A stretch of DNA of 64,000 nucleotides from Hippasteria phrygiana (taxonomy: Eukaryota > Echinodermata > Asteroidea > Valvatida > Goniasteridae). Of this stretch, positions 22,072 to 34,701 are shown piece after piece. Made by a program: the position numbers and the translations under genes. Where the stretch lies: NCBI GenBank assembly GCA_037893225.1, contig JAZGUH010000323.1, positions 1,116,001 to 1,180,000 on the forward strand, given 5' to 3'. Every line of letters begins with the position of its first letter. The stretch's first letter is position 1. The notes below the pieces were generated by a model. That model worked only from the letters and a program-made list of their open reading frames with translations. It did no database searches and had not been told where the DNA came from.

Positions 22072-25000
22072 AACCAAATGCAGTAATTTTGACATGTATG
22101 TATAGCTTAGATCTGGCGCTACATGTTGCAATCATCGGCGTCTTCCTAGAGTTCAAACTTGTGGAGAAAATTCAAACCTCGCAATGTTTACTTTCTTTCC
22201 GGCCAACATCTGTGTGCATATTACCTTCTATTTATTGCTCCATGCCTGTCAAATTCCCTGGGGTATGGACTTGCTTTACTCATTCATAATTGCATGAAAT
22301 ATCAACCAAATGCAGTAATTTTGACATGTATGGATAGCGTAGATCTGGCGCTACATGTTGCAATCATCGGCGGCTTCTTAGAGTTAACACTTGTGGAGAA
22401 AATTCAAACCTCGCCATGTTTATTTTCTTTCCGGCCACCATCTGTGTACATATTACCGTCTATTTATTGCTCCATGCATGTCAAATTCCCTGGGGTATGG
22501 ACTTGCTTTACTCATTCATAATTGCATGAAATATCAACCAAATGCAGTAATTTTGACATGTATGTATAGCTTAGATCTGGCGCTACATGTTGCAATCAGC
22601 GGCGGCTTCCTAGAGTTAAAACTTGTGGAGAAAATTCAAACCTCGCAATGTTTATTTTCTTTCCGGCCAACATCTGTGTACATATTACCGTCTATTTATT
22701 GCTCCATGCATGTCAAATTCCCTGGGGTATGGACCTGCTTTATTCATTCATAATTGCATGAAATATCAACCAAATGCAGTAATTTTGACATGTATGGATA
22801 GCTTAGATCTGGCGCTACATGTTGCAATCATCGGCGGCTTCTTAGAGTTCAAACTTGTGGAGAAAATTCAAACCTCGCAATGTTTATTTTCTTTCCGGCC
22901 AACATCTGTGTGCATATTACCTTCTATTTATTGCTCCATGCCTGTCAAATTCCCTGGGGTATGACTTGCTTTACTCATTCATAATTGCATGAAATATCAA
23001 TCAAATACAGTAATTTTGACATGTATGGATAGCTTAGATTTGGCGCTACATGTTGCAATTATCGGCGGCTTCTTAGAGTTAACACTTGTGGAGAAAATTC
23101 AAACCTCGCAATGTTTATTTTCTTTCCGGCCAACATCTGTGTACATATTACCGTCTATTTATTGCTCCATGCATGTCAAATTCCCTGGGGTATGGACTCG
23201 CTTTATTCATTCATAATTGCATGAAATATCAACCAAATGCAGTAATTTTGACATGTATGGATAGCTTAGATCTGGCGCTACATGTTGCAATCATCGGCGG
23301 CTTCCTAGAGTTCAAACTTGTGGAGAAAATTCAAACCTCGCAATGTTTATTTTCTTTCCGGCCAACATCTGTGTGCATATTACCTTCTATTTATTGCTCC
23401 ATGCCTGTCAAATTCCCTGGGGTATGACTTGCTTTACTCATTCATAATTGCATGAAATATCAATCAAATACAGTAATTTTGACATGTATGGATAGCTTAG
23501 ATTTGGCGCTACATGTTGCAATTATCGGCGGCTTCTTAGAGTTAACACTTGTGGAGAAAATTCAAACCTCGCAATGTTTATTTTCTTTCCGGCCAACATC
23601 TGTGTACATATTACCGTCTATTTATTGCTCCATGCATGTCAAATTCCCTGGGGTATGGACTCGCTTTACTCATTCATAATTGCATGAAATATCAACCAAA
23701 TGCAGTAATTTTGACATGTATGTATAGCTTAGATCTGGCGCTACATGTTGCAATCATCGGCGTCTTCCTAGAGTTCAAACTTGTGGAGAAAATTCAAACC
23801 TCGCAATGTTTACTTTCTTTCCGGCCAACATCTGTGTGCATATTACCTTCTATTTATTGCTCCATGCCTGTCAAATTCCCTGGGGTATGGACTTGCTTTA
23901 CTCATTCATAATTGCATGAAATATCAACCAAATGCAGTAATTTTGACATGTATGGATAGCGTAGATCTGGCGCTACATGTTGCAATCATCGGCGGCTTCT
24001 TAGAGTTAACACTTGTGGAGAAAATTCAAACCTCGCCATGTTTATTTTCTTTCCGGCCACCATCTGTGTACATATTACCGTCTATTTATTGCTCCATGCA
24101 TGTCAAATTCCCTGGGGTATGGACTTGCTTTACTCATTCATAATTGCATGAAATATCAACCAAATGCAGTAATTTTGACATGTATGTATAGCTTAGATCT
24201 GGCGCTACATGTTGCAATCATCGGCGGCTTCCTAGAGTTAAAACTTGTGGAGAAAATTCAAACCTCGCAATGTTTATTTTCTTTCCGGCCAACATCTGTG
24301 TACATATTACCGTCTATTTATTGCTCCATGCATGTCAAATTCCCTGGGGTATGGACCTGCTTTATTCATTCATAATTGCATGAAATATCAACCAAATGCA
24401 GTAATTTTGACATGTATGGATAGCTTAGATCTGGCGCTACATGTTGCAATCATCGGCGGCTTCTTAGAGTTCAAACTTGTGGAGAAAATTCAAACCTCGC
24501 AATGTTTATTTTCTTTCCGGCCAACATCTGTGTACATATTACCGTCTATTTATTGCTCCATGCATGTCAAATTCCCTGGGGTATGGACTTGCTTTACTCA
24601 TTCATAATTGCATGAAATATCAACCAAATGCAGTAATTTTGACATGTATGTATAGCTTAGATCTGGCGCTACATGTTGCAATCATCGGCGGCTTCCTAGA
24701 GTTAAAACTTGTGGAGAAAATTCAAACCTCGCAATGTTTATTTTCTTTCCGGCCAACATCTGTGTACATATTACCGTCTATTTATTGCTCCATGCATGTC
24801 AAATTCCCTGGGGTATGGACTTGCTTTATTCATTCATAATTGCATGAAATATCAACCAAATTCAGTAATTTTGACATGTATGGATAGCTTAGATCTGGCG
24901 CTACATGTTGCAATCATCGGCGGCTTCTTAGAGTTCAAACTTGTGGAGAAAATTCAAACCTCGCAATGTTTATTTTCTTTCCGGCCAACATCTGTGTGCA

Positions 25001-27776
25001 TATTACCTTCTATTTATTGCTCCATGCCTGTCAAATTCCCTGGGGTATGACTTGCTTTACTCATTCATAATTGCATGAAATATCAATCAAATACAGTAAT
25101 TTTGACATGTATGGATAGCTTAGATTTGGCGCTACATGTTGCAATTATCGGCGGCTTCTTAGAGTTAACACTTGTGGAGAAAATTCAAACCTCGCAATGT
25201 TTATTTTCTTTCCGGCCAACATCTGTGTACATATTACCGTCTATTTATTGCTCCATGCATGTCAAATTCCCTGGGGTATGGACTCGCTTTACTCATTCAT
25301 AATTGCATGAAATATCAACCAAATGCAGTAATTTTGACATGTATGTATAGCTTAGATCTGGCGCTACATGTTGCAATCATCGGCGTCTTCCTAGAGTTCA
25401 AACTTGTGGAGAAAATTCAAACCTCGCAATGTTTACTTTCTTTCCGGCCAACATCTGTGTGCATATTACCTTCTATTTATTGCTCCATGCCTGTCAAATT
25501 CCCTGGGGTATGGACTTGCTTTACTCATTCATAATTGCATGAAATATCAACCAAATGCAGTAATTTTGACATGTATGGATAGCGTAGATCTGGCGCTACA
25601 TGTTGCAATCATCGGCGGCTTCTTAGAGTTAACACTTGTGGAGAAAATTCAAACCTCGCCATGTTTATTTTCTTTCCGGCCACCATCTGTGTACATATTA
25701 CCGTCTATTTATTGCTCCATGCATGTCAAATTCCCTGGGGTATGGACTTGCTTTACTCATTCATAATTGCATGAAATATCAACCAAATGCAGTAATTTTG
25801 ACATGTATGTATAGCTTAGATCTGGCGCTACATGTTGCAATCAGCGGCGGCTTCCTAGAGTTAAAACTTGTGGAGAAAATTCAAACCTCGCAATGTTTAT
25901 TTTCTTTCCGGCCAACATCTGTGTACATATTACCGTCTATTTATTGCTCCATGCATGTCAAATTCCCTGGGGTATGGACCTGCTTTATTCATTCATAATT
26001 GCATGAAATATCAACCAAATGCAGTAATTTTGACATGTATGGATAGCTTAGATCTGGCGCTACATGTTGCAATCATCGGCGGCTTCTTAGAGTTCAAACT
26101 TGTGGAGAAAATTCAAACCTCGCAATGTTTATTTTCTTTCCGGCCAACATCTGTGTGCATATTACCTTCTATTTATTGCTCCATGCCTGTCAAATTCCCT
26201 GGGGTATGACTTGCTTTACTCATTCATAATTGCATGAAATATCAATCAAATACAGTAATTTTGACATGTATGGATAGCTTAGATTTGGCGCTACATGTTG
26301 CAATTATCGGCGGCTTCTTAGAGTTAACACTTGTGGAGAAAATTCAAACCTCGCAATGTTTATTTTCTTTCCGGCCAACATCTGTGTACATATTACCGTC
26401 TATTTATTGCTCCATGCATGTCAAATTCCCTGGGGTATGGACTCGCTTTATTCATTCATAATTGCATGAAATATCAACCAAATGCAGTAATTTTGACATG
26501 TATGGATAGCTTAGATCTGGCGCTACATGTTGCAATCATCGGCGGCTTCCTAGAGTTCAAACTTGTGGAGAAAATTCAAACCTCGCAATGTTTATTTTCT
26601 TTCCGGCCAACATCTGTGTGCATATTACCTTCTATTTATTGCTCCATGCCTGTCAAATTCCCTGGGGTATGACTTGCTTTACTCATTCATAATTGCATGA
26701 AATATCAATCAAATACAGTAATTTTGACATGTATGGATAGCTTAGATTTGGCGCTACATGTTGCAATTATCGGCGGCTTCTTAGAGTTAACACTTGTGGA
26801 GAAAATTCAAACCTCGCAATGTTTATTTTCTTTCCGGCCAACATCTGTGTACATATTACCGTCTATTTATTGCTCCATGCATGTCAAATTCCCTGGGGTA
26901 TGGACTCGCTTTACTCATTCATAATTGCATGAAATATCAACCAAATGCAGTAATTTTGACATGTATGTATAGCTTAGATCTGGCGCTACATGTTGCAATC
27001 ATCGGCGTCTTCCTAGAGTTCAAACTTGTGGAGAAAATTCAAACCTCGCAATGTTTACTTTCTTTCCGGCCAACATCTGTGTGCATATTACCTTCTATTT
27101 ATTGCTCCATGCCTGTCAAATTCCCTGGGGTATGGACTTGCTTTACTCATTCATAATTGCATGAAATATCAACCAAATGCAGTAATTTTGACATGTATGG
27201 ATAGCGTAGATCTGGCGCTACATGTTGCAATCATCGGCGGCTTCTTAGAGTTAACACTTGTGGAGAAAATTCAAACCTCGCCATGTTTATTTTCTTTCCG
27301 GCCACCATCTGTGTACATATTACCGTCTATTTATTGCTCCATGCATGTCAAATTCCCTGGGGTATGGACTTGCTTTACTCATTCATAATTGCATGAAATA
27401 TCAACCAAATGCAGTAATTTTGACATGTATGTATAGCTTAGATCTGGCGCTACATGTTGCAATCATCGGCGGCTTCCTAGAGTTAAAACTTGTGGAGAAA
27501 ATTCAAACCTCGCAATGTTTATTTTCTTTCCGGCCAACATCTGTGTACATATTACCGTCTATTTATTGCTCCATGCATGTCAAATTCCCTGGGGTATGGA
27601 CCTGCTTTATTCATTCATAATTGCATGAAATATCAACCAAATGCAGTAATTTTGACATGTATGGATAGCTTAGATCTGGCGCTACATGTTGCAATCATCG
27701 GCGGCTTCTTAGAGTTCAAACTTGTGGAGAAAATTCAAACCTCGCAATGTTTATTTTCTTTCCGGCCAACATCTGT
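21257..27776. repeat. 3245-bp tandem segmental duplication (14 monomers)
   Basis: Copy 1 is about 21257-24501 and copy 2 starts at about 24502. Two rare alleles prove the event: AAATTCAG (near 21617 and 24862) and AATCAGCGG (near 22597 and 25842), each seen only at these paired places. Both copies include two 7-monomer HOR-B units, so this duplication acted on already formed higher-order repeats. Confidence 0.85.
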
Positions 27777-28080
27777 GTGCATATTACCTTCTATTTATTG
27801 CTCCATGCCTGTCAAATTCCCTGGGGTATGACTTGCTTTACTCATTCATAATTGCATGAAATATCAATCAAATACAGTAATTTTGACATGTATGGATAGC
27901 TTAGATTTGGCGCTACATGTTGCAATTATCGGCGGCTTCTTAGAGTTAACACTTGTGGAGAAAATTCAAACCTCGCAATGTTTATTTTCTTTCCGGCCAA
28001 CATCTGTGTACATATTACCGTCTATTTATTGCTCCATGCATGTCAAATTCCCTGGGGTATGGACTCGCTTTACTCATTCA
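21830..28080. repeat. HOR-B block: three full copies and a partial copy of a second 7-monomer repeat
   Basis: Period 1622, 1623, 1622 bp, with copies beginning at 21830, 23452, 25075 and 26697. Diagnostic types differ from HOR-A: a monomer with ATCGGCGTCTTCC and TTTACTTTC, one with CACCATCTG plus CTCGCCATG, and one with GGACCTGCTTT. The 1623-bp copy has one fewer 231-bp monomer. Partial HOR-B runs also appear near 7226, 34581, 40374, 42460, 54279, 56828, 57987, 59842, 61929 and 63551. Confidence 0.85.
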
Positions 28081-29640
28081 TAATTGCATGAAATATCAAC
28101 CAAATGCAGTAATTTTGACATGTATGTATAGCTTAGATCTGGCGCTACATGTTGCAATCATCGGCGGCTTCCTAGAGTTAAAACTTGTGGAGAAAATTCA
28201 AACCTCGCAATGTTTATTTTCTTTCCGGCCAACATCTGTGTGCATATTACCTTCTATTTATTGCTCCATGCCTGTCAAATTCCCTGGGGTATGGACTTGC
28301 TTTACTCATTCATAATTGCATGAAATATCAACCAAATGCAGTAATTTTGACATGTATGGATAGCGTAGATCTGGCGCTACATGTTGCAATCATCGGCGGC
28401 TTCTTAGAGTTCAAACTTGTGGAGAAAATTCAAACCTCGCCATGTTTATTTTCTTTCCGGCCAACATCTGTGTACATATTACCGTCTATTTATTGCTCCA
28501 TGCATGTCAAATTCCCTGGGGTATGGACTTGCTTTACTCATTCATAATTGCATGAAATATCAACCAAATGCAGTAATTTTGACATGTATGTATAGCTTAG
28601 ATCTGGCGCTACATGTTGCAATCATCGGCGGCTTCCTAGAGTTAAAACTTGTGGAGAAAATTCAAACCTCGCAATGTTTATTTTCTTTCCGGCCAACATC
28701 TGTGTACATATTACCGTCTATTTATTGCTCCATGCATGTCAAATTCCCTGGGGAATGGACTTGCTTTATTCATTCATAATTGCATGAAATATCAACCAAA
28801 TGCAGTAATTTTGACATGTATGGATAGCTTAGATCTGGCGCTACATGTTGCAATCATCGGCGGCTTCTTAGAGTTCAAACTTGTGGAGAAAATTCAAACC
28901 TCGCAATGTTTATTTTCTTTCCGGCCAACATCTGTGTGCATATTACCTTCTATTTATTGCTCCATGCCTGTCAAATTCCCTGGGGTATGACTTGCTTTAC
29001 TCATTCATAATTGCATGAAATATCAATCAAATACAGTAATTTTGACATGTATGGATAGCTTAGATTTGGCGCTACATGTTGCAATTATCGGCGGCTTCTT
29101 AGAGTTAACACTTGTGGAGAAAATTCAAACCTCGCAATGTTTATTTTCTTTCCGGCCAACATCTGTGTACATATTACCGTCTATTTATTGCTCCATGCAT
29201 GTCAAATTCCCTGGGGTATGGACTTGCTTTATTCATTCATAATTTCATGAAATATCAACCAAATGCAGTAATTTTGACATGTATGGATAGCTTAGATCTG
29301 GCGCTACATGTTGCAATCATCGGCGGCTTCCTAGAGTTAAAACCTGTGGAGAAAATTCAAACCTCGCAATGTTTATTTTCTTTCCGGCCACCATCTGTGT
29401 ACATATTACCGTCTATTTATTGCTCCATGCATGTCAAATTCCCTGGGGTATGGACTTGCTTTACTCATTCATAATTGCATGAAATATCAACCAAATGCAG
29501 TAATTTTGACATGTATGTATAGCTTAGATCTGGCGCTACATGTTGCAATTATCGGCCGCTTCTTAGAGTTAACACTTGTGGAGAAAATTCAAACCTCGCA
29601 ATGTTTATTTTCTTTCCGGCCAACATCTGTGTGCATATTA
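26550..29640. repeat. 3.1-kb segment repeated at 34434-37524
   Basis: Monomer types match 34434-37524 at a constant offset of 7884 bp, including the rare GGGGAATGGAC allele near 28754 and 36638. The copies are not adjacent: 30966-34677, a separate tandem duplication, lies mostly between them. Confidence 0.75.
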
Positions 29641-30965
29641 CCTTTTATTTATTGCTCAATGCCTGTCAAATTCCCTGGGGTATGGACTTGCTTTACTCAT
29701 TCATAATTGCATGAAATATCAACCAAATGAAGTAATTTTGACACGTATGGATAGCTTAGATCTGGCGCTACATGTTGCAATTATCGGCGGCTTCTTAGAG
29801 TTCAAACTTGTGGAGAAAATTCAAACCTCGCAATGTTTATTTTCTTTCCGGCCAACATCTGTGTGCATATTACCTTCTATTTATTGCTCCATGCCTGTCA
29901 AATTCCCTGGGGTATGACTTGCTTTACTCATTCATAATTGCATGAAATATCAATCAAATACAGTAATTTTGACATGTATGGATAGCTTAGATTTGGCGCT
30001 ACATGTTGCAATTATCGGCGGCTTCTTAGAGTTAACACTTGTGGAGAAAATTCAAACCTCGCAATGTTTATTTTCTTTCCGGCCAACATCTGTGTACATA
30101 TTACCGTCTATTTATTGCTCCATGCATGTCAAATTCCCTGGGGTATGGACTTGCTTTATTCATTCATAATTTCATGAAATATCAACCAAATGCAGTAATT
30201 TTGACATGTATGGATAGCTTAGATCTGGCGCTACATGTTGCAATCATCGGCGGCTTCCTAGAGTTAAAACCTGTGGAGAAAATTCAAACCTCGCAATGTT
30301 TATTTTCTTTCCGGCCACCATCTGTGTACATATTACCGTCTATTTATTGCTCCATGCATGTCAAATTCCCTGGGGTATGGACTTGCTTTACTCATTCATA
30401 ATTGCATGAAATATCAACCAAATGCAGTAATTTTGACATGTATGTATAGCTTAGATCTGGCGCTACATGTTGCAATTATCGGCCGCTTCTTAGAGTTAAC
30501 ACTTGTGGAGAAAATTCAAACCTCGCAATGTTTATTTTCTTTCCGGCCAACATCTGTGTGCATATTACCTTTTATTTATTGCTCAATGCCTGTCAAATTC
30601 CCTGGGGTATGGACTTGCTTTACTCATTCATAATTGCATGAAATATCAACCAAATGAAGTAATTTTGACATGTATGGATAGCTTAGATCTGGCGCTACAT
30701 GTTGCAATTATCGGCGGCTTCTTAGAGTTAAAACTTGTGGAGAAAATTCAAACCTCGCAATGTTTATTTTCTTTCCGGCCAACATCTGTATACATATTAC
30801 CTTCTATTTATTGCTCCATGCCTGTCAAATTCCCTGGGGTATGACTTGCTTTACTCATTCATAATTGCATGAAATATCAATCAAATACAGTAATTTTGAC
30901 ATGTATGGATAGCTTAGATCTGGCGCTACATGTTGCAATCATCGGCGGCTTCCTAGAGTTCAAAC

Positions 30966-33900
30966 TTGTGGAGAAAATTCAAACCTCGCCATGTTTATTT
31001 TCTTTCCGGCCAACATCTGTGTACATATTACCTTCTATTTATTGCTCCATGCCTGTCAAATTCCCTGGGGAAATGGACTCGCTTTACTCATTCATAATTG
31101 CATGAAATATCAACCAAATGCAGTAATTTTGACATGTATGTATAGCTTAGATCTGGCGCTACATGTTGCAATCATCGGCGGCTTCCTAGAGTTAAAACTT
31201 GTGGAGAAAATTCAAACCTCGCAATGTTTATTTTCTTTCCGGCCAACATCTGTGTGCATATTACCTTCTATTTATTGCTCCATGCCTGTCAAATTCCCTG
31301 GGGTATGGACTTGCTTTACTCATTCATAATTGCATGAAATATCAACCAAATGCAGTAATTTTGACATGTATGGATAGCGTAGATCTGGCGCTACATGTTG
31401 CAATCATCGGCGGCTTCTTAGAGTTCAAACTTGTGGAGAAAATTCAAACCTCGCCATGTTTATTTTCTTTCCGGCCAACATCTGTGTACATATTACCGTC
31501 TATTTATTGCTCCATGCATGTCAAATTCCCTGGGGTATGGACTTGCTTTACTCATTCATAATTGCATGAAATATCAACCAAATGCAGTAATTTTGACATG
31601 TATGTATAGCTTAGATCTGGCGCTACATGTTGCAATCATCGGCGGCTTCCTAGAGTTAAAACTTGTGGAGAAAATTCAAACCTCGCAATGTTTATTTTCT
31701 TTCCGGCCAACATCTGTGTACATATTACCTTCTATTTATTGCTCCATGCATGTCAAATTCCCTGGGGTATGGACTTGCTTTATTCATTCATAATTGCATG
31801 AAATATCAACCAAATGCAGTAATTTTGACATGTATGGATAGCTTAGATCTGGCGCTACATGTTGCAATCATCGGCGGCTTCCTAGAGTTCAAACTTGTGG
31901 AGAAAATTCAAACCTCGCAATGTTTATTTTCTTTCCGGCCAACATCTGTGTACATATTACCGTCTATTTATTGCTCCATGCATGTCAAATTCCCTGGGGT
32001 ATGGACTTGCTTTACTCATTCATAATTGCATGAAATATCAACCAAATGAAGTAATTTTGACATGTATGTATAGCTTAGATCTGGCGCTACATGTTGCAAT
32101 CATCGGCGGCTTCCTAGAGTTAAAACTTGTGGAGAAAATTCAAACCTCGCAATGTTTATTTTCTTTCCGGCCAACATCTGTGTACATATTACCTTCTATT
32201 TATTGCTCCATGCATGTCAAATTCCCTGGGGTATGGACTTGCTTTATTCATTCATAATTTCATGAAATATCAACCAAATGCAGTAATTTTGACATGTATG
32301 GATAGCTTAGATCTGGCGCTACATGTTGCAATCATCGGCGGCTTCCTAGAGTTAAAACTTGTGGAGAAAATTCAAACCTCGCAATGTTTATTTTCTTTCC
32401 GGCCAACATCTGTGTACATATTACCGTCTATTTATTGCTCCATGCATGTCAAATTCCCTGGGGTATGGACTTGCTTTATTCATTCATAATTGCATGAAAT
32501 ATCAACCAAATGCAGTAATTTTGACATGTATGGATAGCTTAGATCTGGCGCTACATGTTGCAATCATCGGCGGCTTCTTAGAGTTCAAACTTGTGGAGAA
32601 AATTCAAACCTCGCAATGTTTATTTTCTTTCCGGCCAACATCTGTGTGCATATTACCTTCTATTTATTGCTCCATGCCTGTCAAATTCCCTGGGGTATGA
32701 CTTGCTTTACTCATTCATAATTGCATGAAATATCAATCAAATACAGTAATTTTGACATGTATGGATAGCTTAGATTTGGCGCTACATGTTGCAATTATCG
32801 GCGGCTTCTTAGAGTTAACACTTGTGGAGAAAATTCAAACCTCGCCATGTTTATTTTCTTTCCGGCCAACATCTGTGTACATATTACCTTCTATTTATTG
32901 CTCCATGCCTGTCAAATTCCCTGGGGAAATGGACTCGCTTTACTCATTCATAATTGCATGAAATATCAACCAAATGCAGTAATTTTGACATGTATGTATA
33001 GCTTAGATCTGGCGCTACATGTTGCAATCATCGGCGGCTTCCTAGAGTTAAAACTTGTGGAGAAAATTCAAACCTCGCAATGTTTATTTTCTTTCCGGCC
33101 AACATCTGTGTGCATATTACCTTCTATTTATTGCTCCATGCCTGTCAAATTCCCTGGGGTATGGACTTGCTTTACTCATTCATAATTGCATGAAATATCA
33201 ACCAAATGCAGTAATTTTGACATGTATGGATAGCGTAGATCTGGCGCTACATGTTGCAATCATCGGCGGCTTCTTAGAGTTCAAACTTGTGGAGAAAATT
33301 CAAACCTCGCCATGTTTATTTTCTTTCCGGCCAACATCTGTGTACATATTACCGTCTATTTATTGCTCCATGCATGTCAAATTCCCTGGGGTATGGACTT
33401 GCTTTACTCATTCATAATTGCATGAAATATCAACCAAATGCAGTAATTTTGACATGTATGTATAGCTTAGATCTGGCGCTACATGTTGCAATCATCGGCG
33501 GCTTCCTAGAGTTAAAACTTGTGGAGAAAATTCAAACCTCGCAATGTTTATTTTCTTTCCGGCCAACATCTGTGTACATATTACCTTCTATTTATTGCTC
33601 CATGCATGTCAAATTCCCTGGGGTATGGACTTGCTTTATTCATTCATAATTGCATGAAATATCAACCAAATGCCTTAATTTTGACATGTATGGATAGCTT
33701 AGATCTGGCGCTACATGTTGCAATCATCGGCGGCTTCCTAGAGTTCAAACTTGTGGAGAAAATTCAAACCTCGCCATGTTTATTTTCTTTCCGGCCAACA
33801 TCTGTGTACATATTACCGTCTATTTATTGCTCCATGCATGTCAAATTCCCTGGGGTATGGACTTGCTTTACTCATTCATAATTGCATGAAATATCAACCA

Positions 33901-34701
33901 AATGAAGTAATTTTGACATGTATGTATAGCTTAGATCTGGCGCTACATGTTGCAATCATCGGCGGCTTCCTAGAGTTAAAACTTGTGGAGAAAATTCAAA
34001 CCTCGCAATGTTTATTTTCTTTCCGGCCAACATCTGTGTACATATTACCTTCTATTTATTGCTCCATGCATGTCAAATTCCCTGGGGTATGGACTTGCTT
34101 TATTCATTCATAATTTCATGAAATATCAACCAAATGCAGTAATTTTGACATGTATGGATAGCTTAGATCTGGCGCTACATGTTGCAATCATCGGCGGCTT
34201 CCTAGAGTTAAAACTTGTGGAGAAAATTCAAACCTCGCAATGTTTATTTTCTTTCCGGCCAACATCTGTGTACATATTACCGTCTATTTATTGCTCCATG
34301 CATGTCAAATTCCCTGGGGTATGGACTTGCTTTATTCATTCATAATTGCATGAAATATCAACCAAATGCAGTAATTTTGACATGTATGGATAGCTTAGAT
34401 CTGGCGCTACATGTTGCAATCATCGGCGGCTTCTTAGAGTTCAAACTTGTGGAGAAAATTCAAACCTCGCAATGTTTATTTTCTTTCCGGCCAACATCTG
34501 TGTGCATATTACCTTCTATTTATTGCTCCATGCCTGTCAAATTCCCTGGGGTATGACTTGCTTTACTCATTCATAATTGCATGAAATATCAATCAAATAC
34601 AGTAATTTTGACATGTATGGATAGCTTAGATTTGGCGCTACATGTTGCAATTATCGGCGGCTTCTTAGAGTTAACACTTGTGGAGAAAATTCAAACCTCG
34701 C
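30966..34701. repeat. 1856-bp tandem duplication carrying the only two 233-bp monomers
   Basis: Copy 1 is about 30966-32821 and copy 2 about 32822-34677 (eight monomers each). Each begins with the sole GGGGAAATGG insertion alleles of the window (near 31069 and 32925). Copy 2 has a private change AATGCCTTAATT near 33672, and one C/A difference lies near 31919/33775. Confidence 0.85.
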
